Shown piece after piece: positions 15,677 through 25,155 of a stretch of DNA of 64,000 nt. Both the position numbers and the translations under genes were made by a program. The stretch's first letter is position 1, and each line of letters opens with the position of its first letter. The DNA comes from Flavobacteriales bacterium (GTDB lineage: Bacteria > Bacteroidota > Bacteroidia > Flavobacteriales_F > PHOS-HE28), in NCBI GenBank assembly GCA_016713875.1, contig JADJOI010000003.1, positions 3,162,001 through 3,226,000 on the forward strand, written 5' to 3'. The notes under the pieces are model-generated. The model had not been told where the DNA came from, did no database searches, and saw only the letters and a list, made by a program, of their open reading frames with translations.

Positions 15677-17869
15677 ATGTCCACGCACCCGCTCCTGCCT
15701 TTGGGAGGCCTGCTGGCCTTGGCCGCGTGCGCCGATGCCCCGTTCAGGATGACCGCACCACAGCCGCCCATCGCCGCGCGCGAACCCCACGCCATCACCA
15801 CGCACGGCCACACGCGCCAGGATCCCTATTTCTGGATGCGCCTCACCGAGGCCCAGCGGGAGTCGGCCGAGCCCGATGCCCATACAGGCCGTGTGGTGGC
15901 CCACCTGGAAGCGGAGAACGCCTACACCAAGGCGGTGCTCGGCCCGGCGAACACCTTGCGCGAGGACCTCTTCAAGGAGATGAAGTCCCGGATCAAGGAG
16001 ACCGACCTCAGCGTGCCCTATCGGGAGAACGGGTATTGGTACAACCACCGGTTCGAGGAGGGCAAGGAGTATGCGATCCACATGCGTGCTCCGGTCGGGC
16101 CCGACCGTGACCGCGTGCCCGAGGCCTTCACCGACATCTTCGACGAGAACGTGATGGCCGCAGGGGTCGAGTACTTCGACCTGGGCGACTACGAACCGGG
16201 GCCGGACAACAGGCTGGCGGCCTACAGTGTGGATACCGTGGGCCGGCGGCTCTATGGGACCCGCTTCCGCGACCTCACCACCGGTACCGACCTGCCCGAT
16301 GTGATCGCGAACACCAGCGGCGGCGGGGCCTGGGCCGATGACCGGACCTTCTTCTACACCCGCAAGGACCGCACCCTGCGCAGCTACAAGGTGTTCCGGC
16401 ACGTGCTCGGCACCGATCCCGTGCAGGATGTGGAGGTCTTCCATGAAAAGGACCCGGCCTTCAGTTGTGAGGTGTACCGCAGCCGCAGCGACCGCTTCGT
16501 GATCATCACCACCGAGAGCACCCTGGCCAGCGAGCACTGGCTGTTGCCGGTGGACCGACCGATGGACGCGTTCGCGCCGTTCCTTCCGCGGGAGGACGAA
16601 CATGAGCACAGCGTGTTCCATGTGCCCGCCCACGAGGGGACAGCGGGCCATTGGTACATCCTCACCAACTGGGAGGCGCGGAATTTCCGCTTGATGCGCT
16701 GCGAAGAGGCCGACCATGCGCACAAGGAGCGGTGGACGGAGGTGATCCCGCACCGCGAGGAGGTCCTGCTGGAGGATGTGGACCTGTTCCGCGACCACCT
16801 GGTGGTGAGCGAACGTCGTGAAGGCCTCACGCACTTGCGTGTGCGCCGCTTCAGCACGGGCGCCGAGCACGAGATCGCCTTCCACGATCCGGCCTATGTC
16901 ACCTACACGGGCACCAATCCGGAGTGGGACACACACCTGCTACGCTACGGCTATACCAGCCTGACGACCCCGAGCGGCGTGTACCAGCATGACATGAACA
17001 CCGGCACCGACACCCTGCTCAAGCAGCAGGAGGTGCTGGGCACGTTCCGCTCGGAGGACTACACCAGTGAACGCACATGGGCCACTTCGGCGGACGGAAC
17101 GCGTGTGCCGGTGAGCCTGGTGTACCGCATGGGCACGGAGCGTAACGGCAGCGCCCCCGCGCTCCTCTACGGCTACGGCAGCTACGGCATCAGCATGGAG
17201 CCCACCTTCAGCAGCGCACGCCTCAGCCTGTTGGACCGGGGCTTCGTGTTCGCCATCGCCCATGTGCGCGGCGGCGAGGAACTGGGCCGTGCGTGGTACG
17301 AGAACGGCCGCATGGAGCACAAGATGAACACCTTCACGGACTTCATCGCCTGTGCCGAGCACTTGGTGCGCGAGCGGTACGCCGACCCTACGCGCGTGTT
17401 CGCGATGGGAGGTAGCGCGGGCGGCCTGCTCATGGGCGTGGTGGTGAACCTTCGGCCCGACCTGTGGAAGGGCATCGTGGCCGAGGTGCCTTTTGTGGAC
17501 GTGGTGACCACGATGCTCGATGACAGCATCCCGCTCACCACGGGCGAGTTCGATGAGTGGGGCGACCCCAAGGAGGAGCCGGCCTATCGGCGGATGCTCA
17601 GCTATTCACCATACGACAATGTGCAGGATGCGGCATACCCTGCGATGCTGATCACCACCGGCTTCCACGACAGCCAGGTGCAGTACTGGGAGCCGGCCAA
17701 GTGGGTGGCGCGCCTGCGCGACCACCAGCAGGGCGGCGCGCCGATCCTGTTGCACACCAACATGGACGCCGGCCACGGCGGAGCCAGCGGACGCTTCGAG
17801 CGGCTGAAGGAAGTAGCCCTGGACTACGCGTTCGTCCTCTGGCAGGCCGGGCTTTCGGAAGCGAAGTGA
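15677..17869 (+). CDS. S9 family serine peptidase (oligopeptidase B-like), lipoprotein
   Basis: A 730-residue prolyl-oligopeptidase-family enzyme expected to cut short peptides, probably after basic residues as in oligopeptidase B. The N-terminus is a lipoprotein signal (LLALAAC-AD), so it acts in the envelope rather than in the cytoplasm. The start of the mature region, PYFWMR, is typical for oligopeptidase B. An N-terminal beta-propeller covers about residues 70-430 and the alpha/beta hydrolase domain follows (YGSYGISMEP, FAIAHVRGGEELGRAW). The nucleophile Ser is in GGSAGG, the acid in FHDSQVQYWEP and the catalytic His in DAGHGG. Length fits the family. It converges with a small hypothetical gene. 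Confidence 0.9.
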   Translation: MSTHPLLPLGGLLALAACADAPFRMTAPQPPIAAREPHAITTHGHTRQDPYFWMRLTEAQRESAEPDAHTGRVVAHLEAENAYTKAVLGPANTLREDLFKEMKSRIKETDLSVPYRENGYWYNHRFEEGKEYAIHMRAPVGPDRDRVPEAFTDIFDENVMAAGVEYFDLGDYEPGPDNRLAAYSVDTVGRRLYGTRFRDLTTGTDLPDVIANTSGGGAWADDRTFFYTRKDRTLRSYKVFRHVLGTDPVQDVEVFHEKDPAFSCEVYRSRSDRFVIITTESTLASEHWLLPVDRPMDAFAPFLPREDEHEHSVFHVPAHEGTAGHWYILTNWEARNFRLMRCEEADHAHKERWTEVIPHREEVLLEDVDLFRDHLVVSERREGLTHLRVRRFSTGAEHEIAFHDPAYVTYTGTNPEWDTHLLRYGYTSLTTPSGVYQHDMNTGTDTLLKQQEVLGTFRSEDYTSERTWATSADGTRVPVSLVYRMGTERNGSAPALLYGYGSYGISMEPTFSSARLSLLDRGFVFAIAHVRGGEELGRAWYENGRMEHKMNTFTDFIACAEHLVRERYADPTRVFAMGGSAGGLLMGVVVNLRPDLWKGIVAEVPFVDVVTTMLDDSIPLTTGEFDEWGDPKEEPAYRRMLSYSPYDNVQDAAYPAMLITTGFHDSQVQYWEPAKWVARLRDHQQGGAPILLHTNMDAGHGGASGRFERLKEVALDYAFVLWQAGLSEAK

Positions 17870-17877
17870 AGGGCGCC

Positions 17878-18183
17878 TCAGATGGCGATGCGCTCGGCGT
17901 GCACGATCTCCTCGGGAACCATGGGGATCACCGACACGGGCTGTTGCGGGTCCCGCTGAAAGCGCTCATAGTCGCGCACACTGGCGAAGTAGATGCGCTG
18001 CACACCACCGGTGTCCACCTCCCACACCACACCGAACACCTCCTTGCCCGAGCGGAGCTTGAAGCGGCAGTGCGTGTGATAGAGCTCGCGGATATCGGGG
18101 CGTTCCATGGGATGGAAGGACACCCGAAAAGTAGCGGGATCGGCGGGGGCTGCGGCGTGCGTTTTTTGAACAGGAGCGTTCAT
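17878..18183 (-). CDS. Hypothetical protein
   Basis: A 101-residue protein that I do not recognise. The first 25 residues are Ala/Pro-rich; the rest, starting at an internal Met (MERPDIRELYHTHCRFKL), looks like a small beta-rich domain with GVVWEVDTGGVQRIYFASV and a C-terminal EEIVHAERIAI. The internal Met at residue 26 is an alternative start. No signal peptide. It lies alone between a converging peptidase gene and the lytic transglycosylase gene, which ends 62 nt upstream of the unrelated end of this one. Confidence 0.55.
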   Translation of the reverse strand: MNAPVQKTHAAAPADPATFRVSFHPMERPDIRELYHTHCRFKLRSGKEVFGVVWEVDTGGVQRIYFASVRDYERFQRDPQQPVSVIPMVPEEIVHAERIAI

Positions 18184-18244
18184 CCTGTTGATAAAACGAC
18201 GGGGCTGTTCCTGCTAGTACTTGGCCGTCAAGCGCATGCGCCGA

Positions 18245-19765
18245 TCAGCCTTGCTGCTTGGCCACCTTGATCTTCTTGCCCGGAGCCAGCTGCTTGGAGT
18301 TCAGCCCTTGGTTGAGGCGCTTGAGGTCCTCGACCGTCACCCCCGGATAGCGCTGTGCGATGCCCCACAAGGTGTCGCCTGGTTGCACCGTGTGATAGAT
18401 GTAGTCCTCCACAGATGGCTTGCGCGGTTCCGCGGCCGGTGCCGCTTGTGCCGGAGCGGGCCGTTGCTCGGCAGTCGCGGTCACGGTGCGTTCGATGCGC
18501 AATCGCTGCCCGGGTTGGATGCGGTCGCCGCGCAGGCCGTTCCACGCCTTCAATTGCGTCACGGTGACACCGTTGCGTGAGGCGATGCTGCCCAGGGATT
18601 CGCCGCTGCGCACCACGTGCGTGCGCACCACCACCTCCTGCTGCGCCGCGGCTGCGGGTGCGGCCACGGGGGTGGCCATCCCCGCCAGGTAACGATAGCG
18701 CAGGCTGTCCTCGCGGTCGATGAAGGCGCCCACGATGTCGCGCGGCATGTACAGCGTCACCGGCTGATCGGGGTCTGGCACGAAGCCCTGCTTGAACACC
18801 GGGTTCAGCTCACGCAACATCGTTTCGTCCGAGCCGGTGAAGCGGGCCAGGTCGGCCAGGGTGAGCGGATAGCACACCTGCACGGTGTCCACTTCGTAGG
18901 CGCAGAAGTTGGGCGCGATGGGGTAGAGGTTGTGGTCCGCGGCGTGCTCGAAGATGTAGTTGACGGCGATGAAGGCCGGCACGTACCCGCGGGTCTCCCT
19001 CGGCAGATGGTCATACACCTCCCAATAGTCCATCCGGCCACCGCTGCGGCGGATGGCCTTGTTCACGTTGCCGGGTCCGCAGTTGTAGGCCGCCAGCGCC
19101 ATCTCCCAGTCGCCGAAGATGCGGTGCAGGTCCTTCAGGTAGCGGCAGGCGGCCTCGGTGCTCTTGTACACATCGCTGCGCTCGTCCACGTAGCTGTCCA
19201 CCCGCAGGCCATAGAGCTTGCCGGTGCCCACGATGAACTGCCAGAGGCCCACCGCGGCCGCACGGCTGCGGGCGCCGGGGTGGAGGGCGCTCTCCACCAC
19301 GGCCAGGTACTTCAGTTCGTGGGGCAGCCCATGGCGCTCCAAGGCCTCCTCGAACACCGGGAAGTAGAGCTGGGCCAGGCCCAGCATGCGGCTGGTCTGC
19401 TCGCGCTTGCGCACGGCGTAGAGGTCGATGTACGACTGCACCACGCTGTTGTAAGTGAGGGCGAAGGGGGTGCGATGGTCCAGCACGGTGAGCCGACGCC
19501 GCATCTCCTCGGGCGGGTAGGTGGGCACCACGTTCGGTGAAAAACCGTGGTGGTTCAGCGCCGCCGTGTCGGCCGTGAAGCGGTCGTTCATCACCCACGG
19601 CAGGTGGGCCAGGTCGTCCAGGCGTTGGAGCACCGGGTCGTCGGCCGGCAGTGGTGGGGTGTCCTGGGCCGGTTGGGCGGCGATCGCGAAGGGCAGGGCC
19701 GCGCCCAGCAGCGCCGCGAGGCGCAGGGCGCTCCGGGGTCCCGTCGGAAGGCGGAAAGCGTTCAT
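18245..19765 (-). CDS. Membrane-bound lytic transglycosylase D-like, two LysM domains
   Basis: A 506-residue periplasmic peptidoglycan lytic transglycosylase. The signal peptide ends near AIAAQPA. The SLT domain (about residues 135-270) has the catalytic Glu in VVESALHPGARSRAAAVGLW, followed by the MltD-type segments GLWQFIVGTGKLYGL, YLKDLHRIFGDWEMALAAYN and CGPGNVNKAI, and ETRGYVPAF. Two LysM peptidoglycan-binding domains follow, at about 385-430 (VVRSGESLGSIASRNGV) and 457-500 (TVQPGDTLWGIAQRYPGV), separated by an Ala/Pro linker. The ATG at 19765 opens the signal peptide; a TTG four codons earlier is the alternative. The upstream neighbour pdxA is on the same strand, 105 nt away. Confidence 0.92.
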   Translation of the reverse strand: MNAFRLPTGPRSALRLAALLGAALPFAIAAQPAQDTPPLPADDPVLQRLDDLAHLPWVMNDRFTADTAALNHHGFSPNVVPTYPPEEMRRRLTVLDHRTPFALTYNSVVQSYIDLYAVRKREQTSRMLGLAQLYFPVFEEALERHGLPHELKYLAVVESALHPGARSRAAAVGLWQFIVGTGKLYGLRVDSYVDERSDVYKSTEAACRYLKDLHRIFGDWEMALAAYNCGPGNVNKAIRRSGGRMDYWEVYDHLPRETRGYVPAFIAVNYIFEHAADHNLYPIAPNFCAYEVDTVQVCYPLTLADLARFTGSDETMLRELNPVFKQGFVPDPDQPVTLYMPRDIVGAFIDREDSLRYRYLAGMATPVAAPAAAAQQEVVVRTHVVRSGESLGSIASRNGVTVTQLKAWNGLRGDRIQPGQRLRIERTVTATAEQRPAPAQAAPAAEPRKPSVEDYIYHTVQPGDTLWGIAQRYPGVTVEDLKRLNQGLNSKQLAPGKKIKVAKQQG

Positions 19766-19870
19766 GGTCAAGGACAAAGTAAGGTTAATACGCAGGGGCT
19801 CCCGGCTTGTTATCCACGCCGGTCGTCCACGGCCCGATGTGGACGGCGCAAGGACCGGGCCGTGATGCGG

Positions 19871-20944
19871 CTACGCCTTTTCCTTCCGCTCCTTCTCCCG
19901 CTTCTGTGGTTGCAGCGGGTTGGCGCCAATGGTCTTGAAGTGCTCGCGGGCCCGCAACACATCCACGGCCAGCCACACCGCATGGCGGAAACTACCCTCA
20001 TCGGCCACGCCCTTGCCGGCGATGTCCAGCCCGGTGCCGTGGTCGGGGCTGGTGCGCACGATGGGCAGGCCGGCGGTGTAGTTGACCCCATGGCCGAAGC
20101 TCAGCGCCTTGAAGGGGGCCAGGCCCTGGTCGTGGTACATGGCCAGCACGCCATCGAAATGGCGGTACGCACCGCTGCCGAAGAACCCGTCGGCGGCATA
20201 GGGCCCCATGGCGGTGATGCCCTCGGCCACCAGCTGGCGCGCGGCGGGCAGGATGCGTTCGCGGTCCTCGGTGCCCAATGTGCCACCGTCGCCCGCGTGG
20301 GGGTTCAGGCCCAGCAGGGCCAGCCGGGGGTTGGCGATGCCGAAATCGCGCAGCAGGCTCTGATGGAAAAGCCGGGCCTTGGTCACGATGCGGTCCGTGG
20401 TGATGGCCGCGGCCACGTCCTTCAGCGGGATGTGGCCGGTGACCGTGCCCACGCGCAGGCCGTCGGCCACCAGCACCATCAGCACCTGGTCCACGCCCGC
20501 CACATGGGCCAGGTATTCGGTGTGACCAGGGTGGGCGAAACCGGCGGCCTCCATGCTGTGCTTGTCGATCGGGGCGGTGACGAGCACGTCCACCTTGCCA
20601 CCGGCGAGGTCCTGTGTGGCGGCCTCCAGGCTTCGGATGGCGTAGGTCGCCAGCGGACCGCTGGGGCGGCCGAGCTCCAGGGGCAGCTCGTCGTCCCAGA
20701 GGTTCACGAGGTTGAGCTTGCGGGGCAGGGCCTCGGCCGCATCGTTCACCCGGTGGAACTGCACCTCCTCGAGGTCGAGCAGCTTACGGTGCAGGCTTAC
20801 GGCCTTGGCCGAGGCGTACAGCACCGGGGTGAGTTCCTGCAGCATGCGGGCGTCCTCAAAGGTCTTCAGCACCACCTCGATGCCGATGCCCTGCAGGTCG
20901 CCACAACTGATCCCCACGCGAACGGGGCGGCGTTCGCTGCTCAT
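19871..20944 (-). CDS. pdxA: 4-hydroxythreonine-4-phosphate dehydrogenase
   Basis: A 357-residue NAD-dependent, metal-dependent enzyme of the DXP-dependent pyridoxal 5'-phosphate pathway. Metal-ligand His residues lie in FAHPGHTEYLA, LNPHAGDGG and AMYHDQGLAPFK; RVGISCGDLQGIGIEVV is the conserved N-terminus and TSPDHGTGLDIAGKG the conserved C-terminal segment. Lys/Glu-rich tail. The ATG overlaps the pepA stop codon by 4 nt (ATGA), which sets the start, although the frame stays open far upstream through pepA. Operon with pepA. Confidence 0.95.
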   Translation of the reverse strand: MSSERRPVRVGISCGDLQGIGIEVVLKTFEDARMLQELTPVLYASAKAVSLHRKLLDLEEVQFHRVNDAAEALPRKLNLVNLWDDELPLELGRPSGPLATYAIRSLEAATQDLAGGKVDVLVTAPIDKHSMEAAGFAHPGHTEYLAHVAGVDQVLMVLVADGLRVGTVTGHIPLKDVAAAITTDRIVTKARLFHQSLLRDFGIANPRLALLGLNPHAGDGGTLGTEDRERILPAARQLVAEGITAMGPYAADGFFGSGAYRHFDGVLAMYHDQGLAPFKALSFGHGVNYTAGLPIVRTSPDHGTGLDIAGKGVADEGSFRHAVWLAVDVLRAREHFKTIGANPLQPQKREKERKEKA

Positions 20945-22371
20945 GCCTTGGCGCGGCGTTGGAGGAAGTCCACCAGCAGGCGCACGCCCGTGCCGGTGCC
21001 GCCCTTGGGGCGGTAACCATCGCGGCGGGTGAGGAAGGCCGGCCCGGCGATGTCCAGGTGGATGAAGGGCCGCGTGGTGAAGCGCGCCAGGAACTTGCCG
21101 GCCGTGATCATGCCTGCGCTGTCGCTGCCCAGGTTCTTCAGGTCGGCGATGTCGCTGTCCAGTTCTCGGTCGTACTCCTTCCAGAAGGGGAAGTGGGCGA
21201 TGCGCTCGTGCACGTGGTCGCCGGCGGCCTTCAGGCGGTCGAAGGCGCGTTCGTCCGCCGTGCCCATGGCCACGATGCCCTGTGTACCGATGGCGCGGGC
21301 GGCGGCTCCGGTGAGGGTGGCCACCGTGATGATGGTCTCGGCCTGGTAGCGTTCGGCGTAGCTCAGCGCATCGGCCAGCAGCATGCGGCCTTCGGCATCG
21401 CTGTTCATCACCTCCACGGTGAGGCCGCTGTGCATGCGCACCACATCGCCGGGGGCGAAGGCGTTGCCGCCGGGCCGGTTGTCGGTGGCCGGCACCAGGG
21501 CCACCACATGCACGGGCAGTTCGAGCAGCGCGGCCGCAGCGATGGCGCCGGCCACGCAAGCCCCGCCCGCCATGTCGCACTTCATGTAGTCCATGCTGTT
21601 GGGCGTGGGCTTCAGGCTCAGGCCACCGGTGTCGTACACCACGCCTTTGCCCACCAGCACGATGGGTTTGGCGTTCACGGCCTTCTTCGGCTTGTATTCC
21701 AGGATGCTGAAGGTGGGCGGGTCCACGCTGCCCTTGTTGACGGCGAGCAGACCGCCCATGCCCAGGGCCTCGATCTGCGCCTTGTCCAGCACCTGGAACT
21801 TCACCTGCGCGTTGCGGCAGAGGGTGCGCAGCTCGCTGGCCAGCTGCACGGCGTTGAGGGAGGAGACCGGTTCGTTCACCAGGTCGCGCACGGTGCACAC
21901 CGAGGCCACCAGGTCGTTGAGGCGCTCCACGGCGCGGCGGTCGATGTCCGGATGCACCAGCCGGATGCGATCGGGCCCCACGGGGGCCTTGCCGGTCTTG
22001 AACTTGCGGTAGCTGTAGGCGCCGAGCGCGAGCCCTTCGGCGAGGGCGAGCAGGAGCTCGGCATCCTCGTGCAGGCCCATGAGCTGGGCTTCGGAGCGCT
22101 TGGCAGCGGCCAGGCGTTCGGCCATGAGGGCGCCGGCGCGGCGGGCGTTCTCCAGCACTTCAGCGCGCGGGGCCTTGGCGGGGTTGTGGGCCAGCACCAA
22201 GCGGCCGCTGACGTCCAGGGCGGCCAGGCCGTCTTCGCTGGCGAGCTGCTCGCCGAGGTAGTGCTGGTCGGCGCGCTCGAGCTCCAGCTCGCGCAGGCGG
22301 GTCTTGCCGGCCACCAGGGCCAGCGTGTCGGCGCCGGCGGTGGGCTTGGTGGCCTTCTCGAAGGTGATCAT
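20941..22371 (-). CDS. pepA: Leucyl aminopeptidase, M17 family
   Basis: A 476-residue cytosolic di-metal aminopeptidase. The conserved M17 segments are GKGVVYDTGGLSLKP (metal and catalytic Lys region), MDYMKCDMAGG, VPATDNRPGGNAFAPGD and NSDAEGRMLLADAL, the last one a Ser variant of the family signature NTDAEGRL. The C-terminal segment HLDIAGPAF is also typical. MITFEKATK at 22371 is preferred as start because it follows a perfect -7 element by 34 nt; an in-frame start 12 codons upstream would overlap that element. It precedes pdxA with a 4-nt overlap. Confidence 0.93.
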   Translation of the reverse strand: MITFEKATKPTAGADTLALVAGKTRLRELELERADQHYLGEQLASEDGLAALDVSGRLVLAHNPAKAPRAEVLENARRAGALMAERLAAAKRSEAQLMGLHEDAELLLALAEGLALGAYSYRKFKTGKAPVGPDRIRLVHPDIDRRAVERLNDLVASVCTVRDLVNEPVSSLNAVQLASELRTLCRNAQVKFQVLDKAQIEALGMGGLLAVNKGSVDPPTFSILEYKPKKAVNAKPIVLVGKGVVYDTGGLSLKPTPNSMDYMKCDMAGGACVAGAIAAAALLELPVHVVALVPATDNRPGGNAFAPGDVVRMHSGLTVEVMNSDAEGRMLLADALSYAERYQAETIITVATLTGAAARAIGTQGIVAMGTADERAFDRLKAAGDHVHERIAHFPFWKEYDRELDSDIADLKNLGSDSAGMITAGKFLARFTTRPFIHLDIAGPAFLTRRDGYRPKGGTGTGVRLLVDFLQRRAKA

Positions 22372-22404
22372 GGGCGGGGTGCGACCGCGGAACGGCGGTC
22401 CGGC

Positions 22405-22412
22405 CAAAGATA
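22405..22412 (-). promoter_or_regulatory. -7 promoter element before pepA-pdxA
   Basis: Minus-strand TATCTTTG, a perfect TAnnTTTG match, 33 nt before the pepA ATG. Confidence 0.6.
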
Positions 22413-22530
22413 GCCGTCACCCTTCCGGCGAACCCGGCCGCGCACCAAGCACCGCCCTTGCACGTTCCATTCCCACCGGCCGTCGCTTCCCACGCGCGCG
22501 AGGTCCGGAAATGGCGACCTTTGACCGACG

Positions 22531-25155
22531 ATGCCCCGCCTGCGCCCCCTGCTCTTCCTCGTCGCCCTGCTCACCGCCGGGGGAGCGTTCGCCACGCACA
22601 ACCGCGCCGGTGAGATCGTGTACTGCGTGGACCCGGCCAACCCGCTGCGGTACTTCGTGCAGATCATCACGCATTCCAAGACGAGCGCGCCGGCAGACCG
22701 GCCCGAGCTGGAGATCTACTGGGGCGACGGGTCCAGCGACACGCTGCCGCGCATCTCCATCACCCCCATCATCGGTGCCGACGCCCAGCGGAACGTGTAC
22801 GAAGGGGTGCATGTGTTCAATGGCCCGGGCCAGTACATCCTGAGCTTCGAGGACCCCAACCGCAACGAGGGGGTGCTCAACATCCCCAACTCGGTGAACC
22901 AGACCTTCTGCGTGAAGTCGATGCTCACCATCGGCCCGCTCACCGGCGGCAACTGCAGCGTCAACTTCTTGAACAGCCCCCTGCAGGACGCCTGCCTCAA
23001 CACCCTGTGGGCGCACAACTCGGTGGCCTTCGATGCCGACGGCGACAGCCTGAGCTACGAGCTGCTGGTGTGCGCCGGTCTGGGTTGCGACCCCATCCCG
23101 GGCTACGAGTACCCCCAGGAGGTGTCACCCGCGCCGGACATCTTTCAGATCGATGGCCAGACCGGCACCCTGTTCTGGGATTCCCCGCAGATCACCGGCG
23201 AATACAACATCGCCTTCCGGGTGCGCGAATGGCGCAAGGTGAACGGCATCTACTACGAGGTGGGCTGGGTGGTGCGCGACATGCAGGTCACCGTGGGCCC
23301 GTGCAGCAACCAGCCGCCTGTGGTGGACCCCGTGCCGGACACCTGCGTGGTGGCGGGCACGGTGCTCACCGTGAACGTACAGGCCAGCGACCCCGATGCC
23401 GCCCAGAACGTGACGCTGTCGGCCTTGGGCGGCCCCATGGTGCTGCAGCAGAGCCCGGCCACCTTCCTGGCCGGCGCGCCGGACAACCCGGTGAGCGGTG
23501 TGTTCACCTGGAACACGGTGTGCGCGCATGTGCGGCTGCAGCCCTATCAGGTGGTGTTCCGCGCCAGCGACAACGGCAACCCGGTGGTGCTGGAGGACTA
23601 TGAGCCGATGAACATCACCGTGGTGGCGCCCGAGCCGGAGAACCCCACGGCCACACCGCTGGTGGACGCGATCCAGGTGGGCTGGGATGCCAGCGTGTGC
23701 ACCAACGCCGCCGGCTACCGCATCCACCGCCGGGTGGGCCCCTTCCCCTTCACACCGGCGCATTGCGAAACGGGCGTGCCGGCCTACACGGGCTATCAGT
23801 TCATCGGCAGCGTGGCCGGCAGCGGCACCACCACCTTCACGGACGACCAGGTGCTCTTCGGCGTGCAGTACTGCTACCGCATCACCGCCTTCTTCAGCGA
23901 CGGGGCCGAGAGCTACAGCAGCGAAGAGGTCTGCGCCTTCCTGGAACGCACCGTGCCGCTGATCACGCAGGTGAGCGTGGGCATCACCGACGGCAGCACC
24001 GGGCAGGACAGCATCCGCTGGACCAACGCGCCGGACCTGGACACCGTCGCCACCCCGGGTCCCTATCAGTTCCAGCTCTTCCGCGGCGACGGCTTCGGTG
24101 CGGCCAACACCCTGGTGCACACCAGCGCGCTGCACCCCTTCCTGATGCATCCGGACACCGCCTTCGTGGACAACGGCCTCAACACCGCGGGCCAGCCGCA
24201 CACCTACCGGGTGGAGCTGTTCGGTGCGGGCGGCACGGTGCGCATCGGCAGCAGCGACCCCGCGTCCAGCGTGTTCCTCAGCGCGGCCCCGGACGATGAG
24301 CGCATCGAGCTCAGCTGGCAGGCCAATGTGCCCTGGACGAACAGCAGCCACGCGGTGGACCGCTTCGACGGCACGCAATGGGTGCAGATCGCCACCACCG
24401 CCGAACCGCTGTACACCGATACCGGGCTGGTGAACGGCCAGACCTACTGCTACCGGGTGCGCACCAGCGGCGCGTACGGCGACCCGTCGGTGATCGCCCC
24501 GCTGATCAACTACAGCCAGGAGGCCTGCGCCGAGCCGGTGGACCTCACCCCGCCCTGCGCCCCCACGCTCTCCCTGGACAGCGACTGCGAAGCGCTGCTC
24601 AACAGCCTGGCCTGGACCAACCCCAACAACAGCTGCGCGGACGACACGTGGTCGTACACCATCTGGTTCACCGACTCGCTCGGCGGCACGCTGGTGCCCA
24701 TCGCCACGATCCTCGGCGCCACGGACACCACCTTCACCCACGTGAACGGCAACAGCGTAGCGGGCTGCTACGCGGTGACGGCCACCGACAGTGTGGGCAA
24801 CGAGAGCCTGTTGAGCGACACGCTGTGCGCGGACAACTGCCCGCTCTACACGCTGCCCAACGTGTACACGCCCAACGGCGACCGCACGAACGACTTCTTC
24901 GTGCCCTTCCCCTACCGCGGGGTGGAGCGCATCGACCTGCAGGTGTTCAACCGCTGGGGCAACGTGGTGTTCACCACGGAGGACCCGGCCATCGGCTGGG
25001 ACGGTACCAACCAGAAGAGCGGGGAGACCTGCCCCGACGGGGTGTACTTCTACATCTGCACGGTCACCTTCGCGCGGCTCACCGGATCGGAGCAACTGCA
25101 ATTGAACGGATACGTGCACATCCTGCGCGGGCAGGGCAGCGGCAACGTGAACTGA
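22531..25155 (+). CDS. T9SS type B (gliding-motility-associated) surface protein with Fn3-like domains
   Basis: An 874-residue secreted protein. The signal peptide ends near GGAFA, and THNRAGEIVYCVDPA is the start of a conserved Bacteroidota N-terminal domain often seen in large gliding-associated proteins. A cadherin/Ig-like region (NQPPVVDPVPDTCVVAG, SDPDAAQNV) is followed by several Fn3-like modules, each with YCYRV or YCYRI, between about residues 370 and 760. The last 90 residues are a type B sorting domain: LPNVYTPNGDRTNDFFVP, VFNRWGNVVF, GWDGTNQKSG, PDGVYFYI. GACCTTTG 9 nt before the ATG resembles the -7 element. The stop overlaps the ribE start (TGATG). Confidence 0.87.
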   Translation: MPRLRPLLFLVALLTAGGAFATHNRAGEIVYCVDPANPLRYFVQIITHSKTSAPADRPELEIYWGDGSSDTLPRISITPIIGADAQRNVYEGVHVFNGPGQYILSFEDPNRNEGVLNIPNSVNQTFCVKSMLTIGPLTGGNCSVNFLNSPLQDACLNTLWAHNSVAFDADGDSLSYELLVCAGLGCDPIPGYEYPQEVSPAPDIFQIDGQTGTLFWDSPQITGEYNIAFRVREWRKVNGIYYEVGWVVRDMQVTVGPCSNQPPVVDPVPDTCVVAGTVLTVNVQASDPDAAQNVTLSALGGPMVLQQSPATFLAGAPDNPVSGVFTWNTVCAHVRLQPYQVVFRASDNGNPVVLEDYEPMNITVVAPEPENPTATPLVDAIQVGWDASVCTNAAGYRIHRRVGPFPFTPAHCETGVPAYTGYQFIGSVAGSGTTTFTDDQVLFGVQYCYRITAFFSDGAESYSSEEVCAFLERTVPLITQVSVGITDGSTGQDSIRWTNAPDLDTVATPGPYQFQLFRGDGFGAANTLVHTSALHPFLMHPDTAFVDNGLNTAGQPHTYRVELFGAGGTVRIGSSDPASSVFLSAAPDDERIELSWQANVPWTNSSHAVDRFDGTQWVQIATTAEPLYTDTGLVNGQTYCYRVRTSGAYGDPSVIAPLINYSQEACAEPVDLTPPCAPTLSLDSDCEALLNSLAWTNPNNSCADDTWSYTIWFTDSLGGTLVPIATILGATDTTFTHVNGNSVAGCYAVTATDSVGNESLLSDTLCADNCPLYTLPNVYTPNGDRTNDFFVPFPYRGVERIDLQVFNRWGNVVFTTEDPAIGWDGTNQKSGETCPDGVYFYICTVTFARLTGSEQLQLNGYVHILRGQGSGNVN

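Noticed and set aside
20945..21898. In-frame upstream extension of pdxA into pepA
   Set aside because: The extension is a low-complexity Arg/Gly/His frame inside pepA. The ATG overlapping the pepA stop gives a normal PdxA N-terminus.
23125..25119. A 664-codon frame on the minus strand, antisense to the type B surface protein
   Set aside because: Composition rich in Val, Gly, His and Arg, no domain, and it is antisense to a gene with clear Fn3-like and sorting domains.
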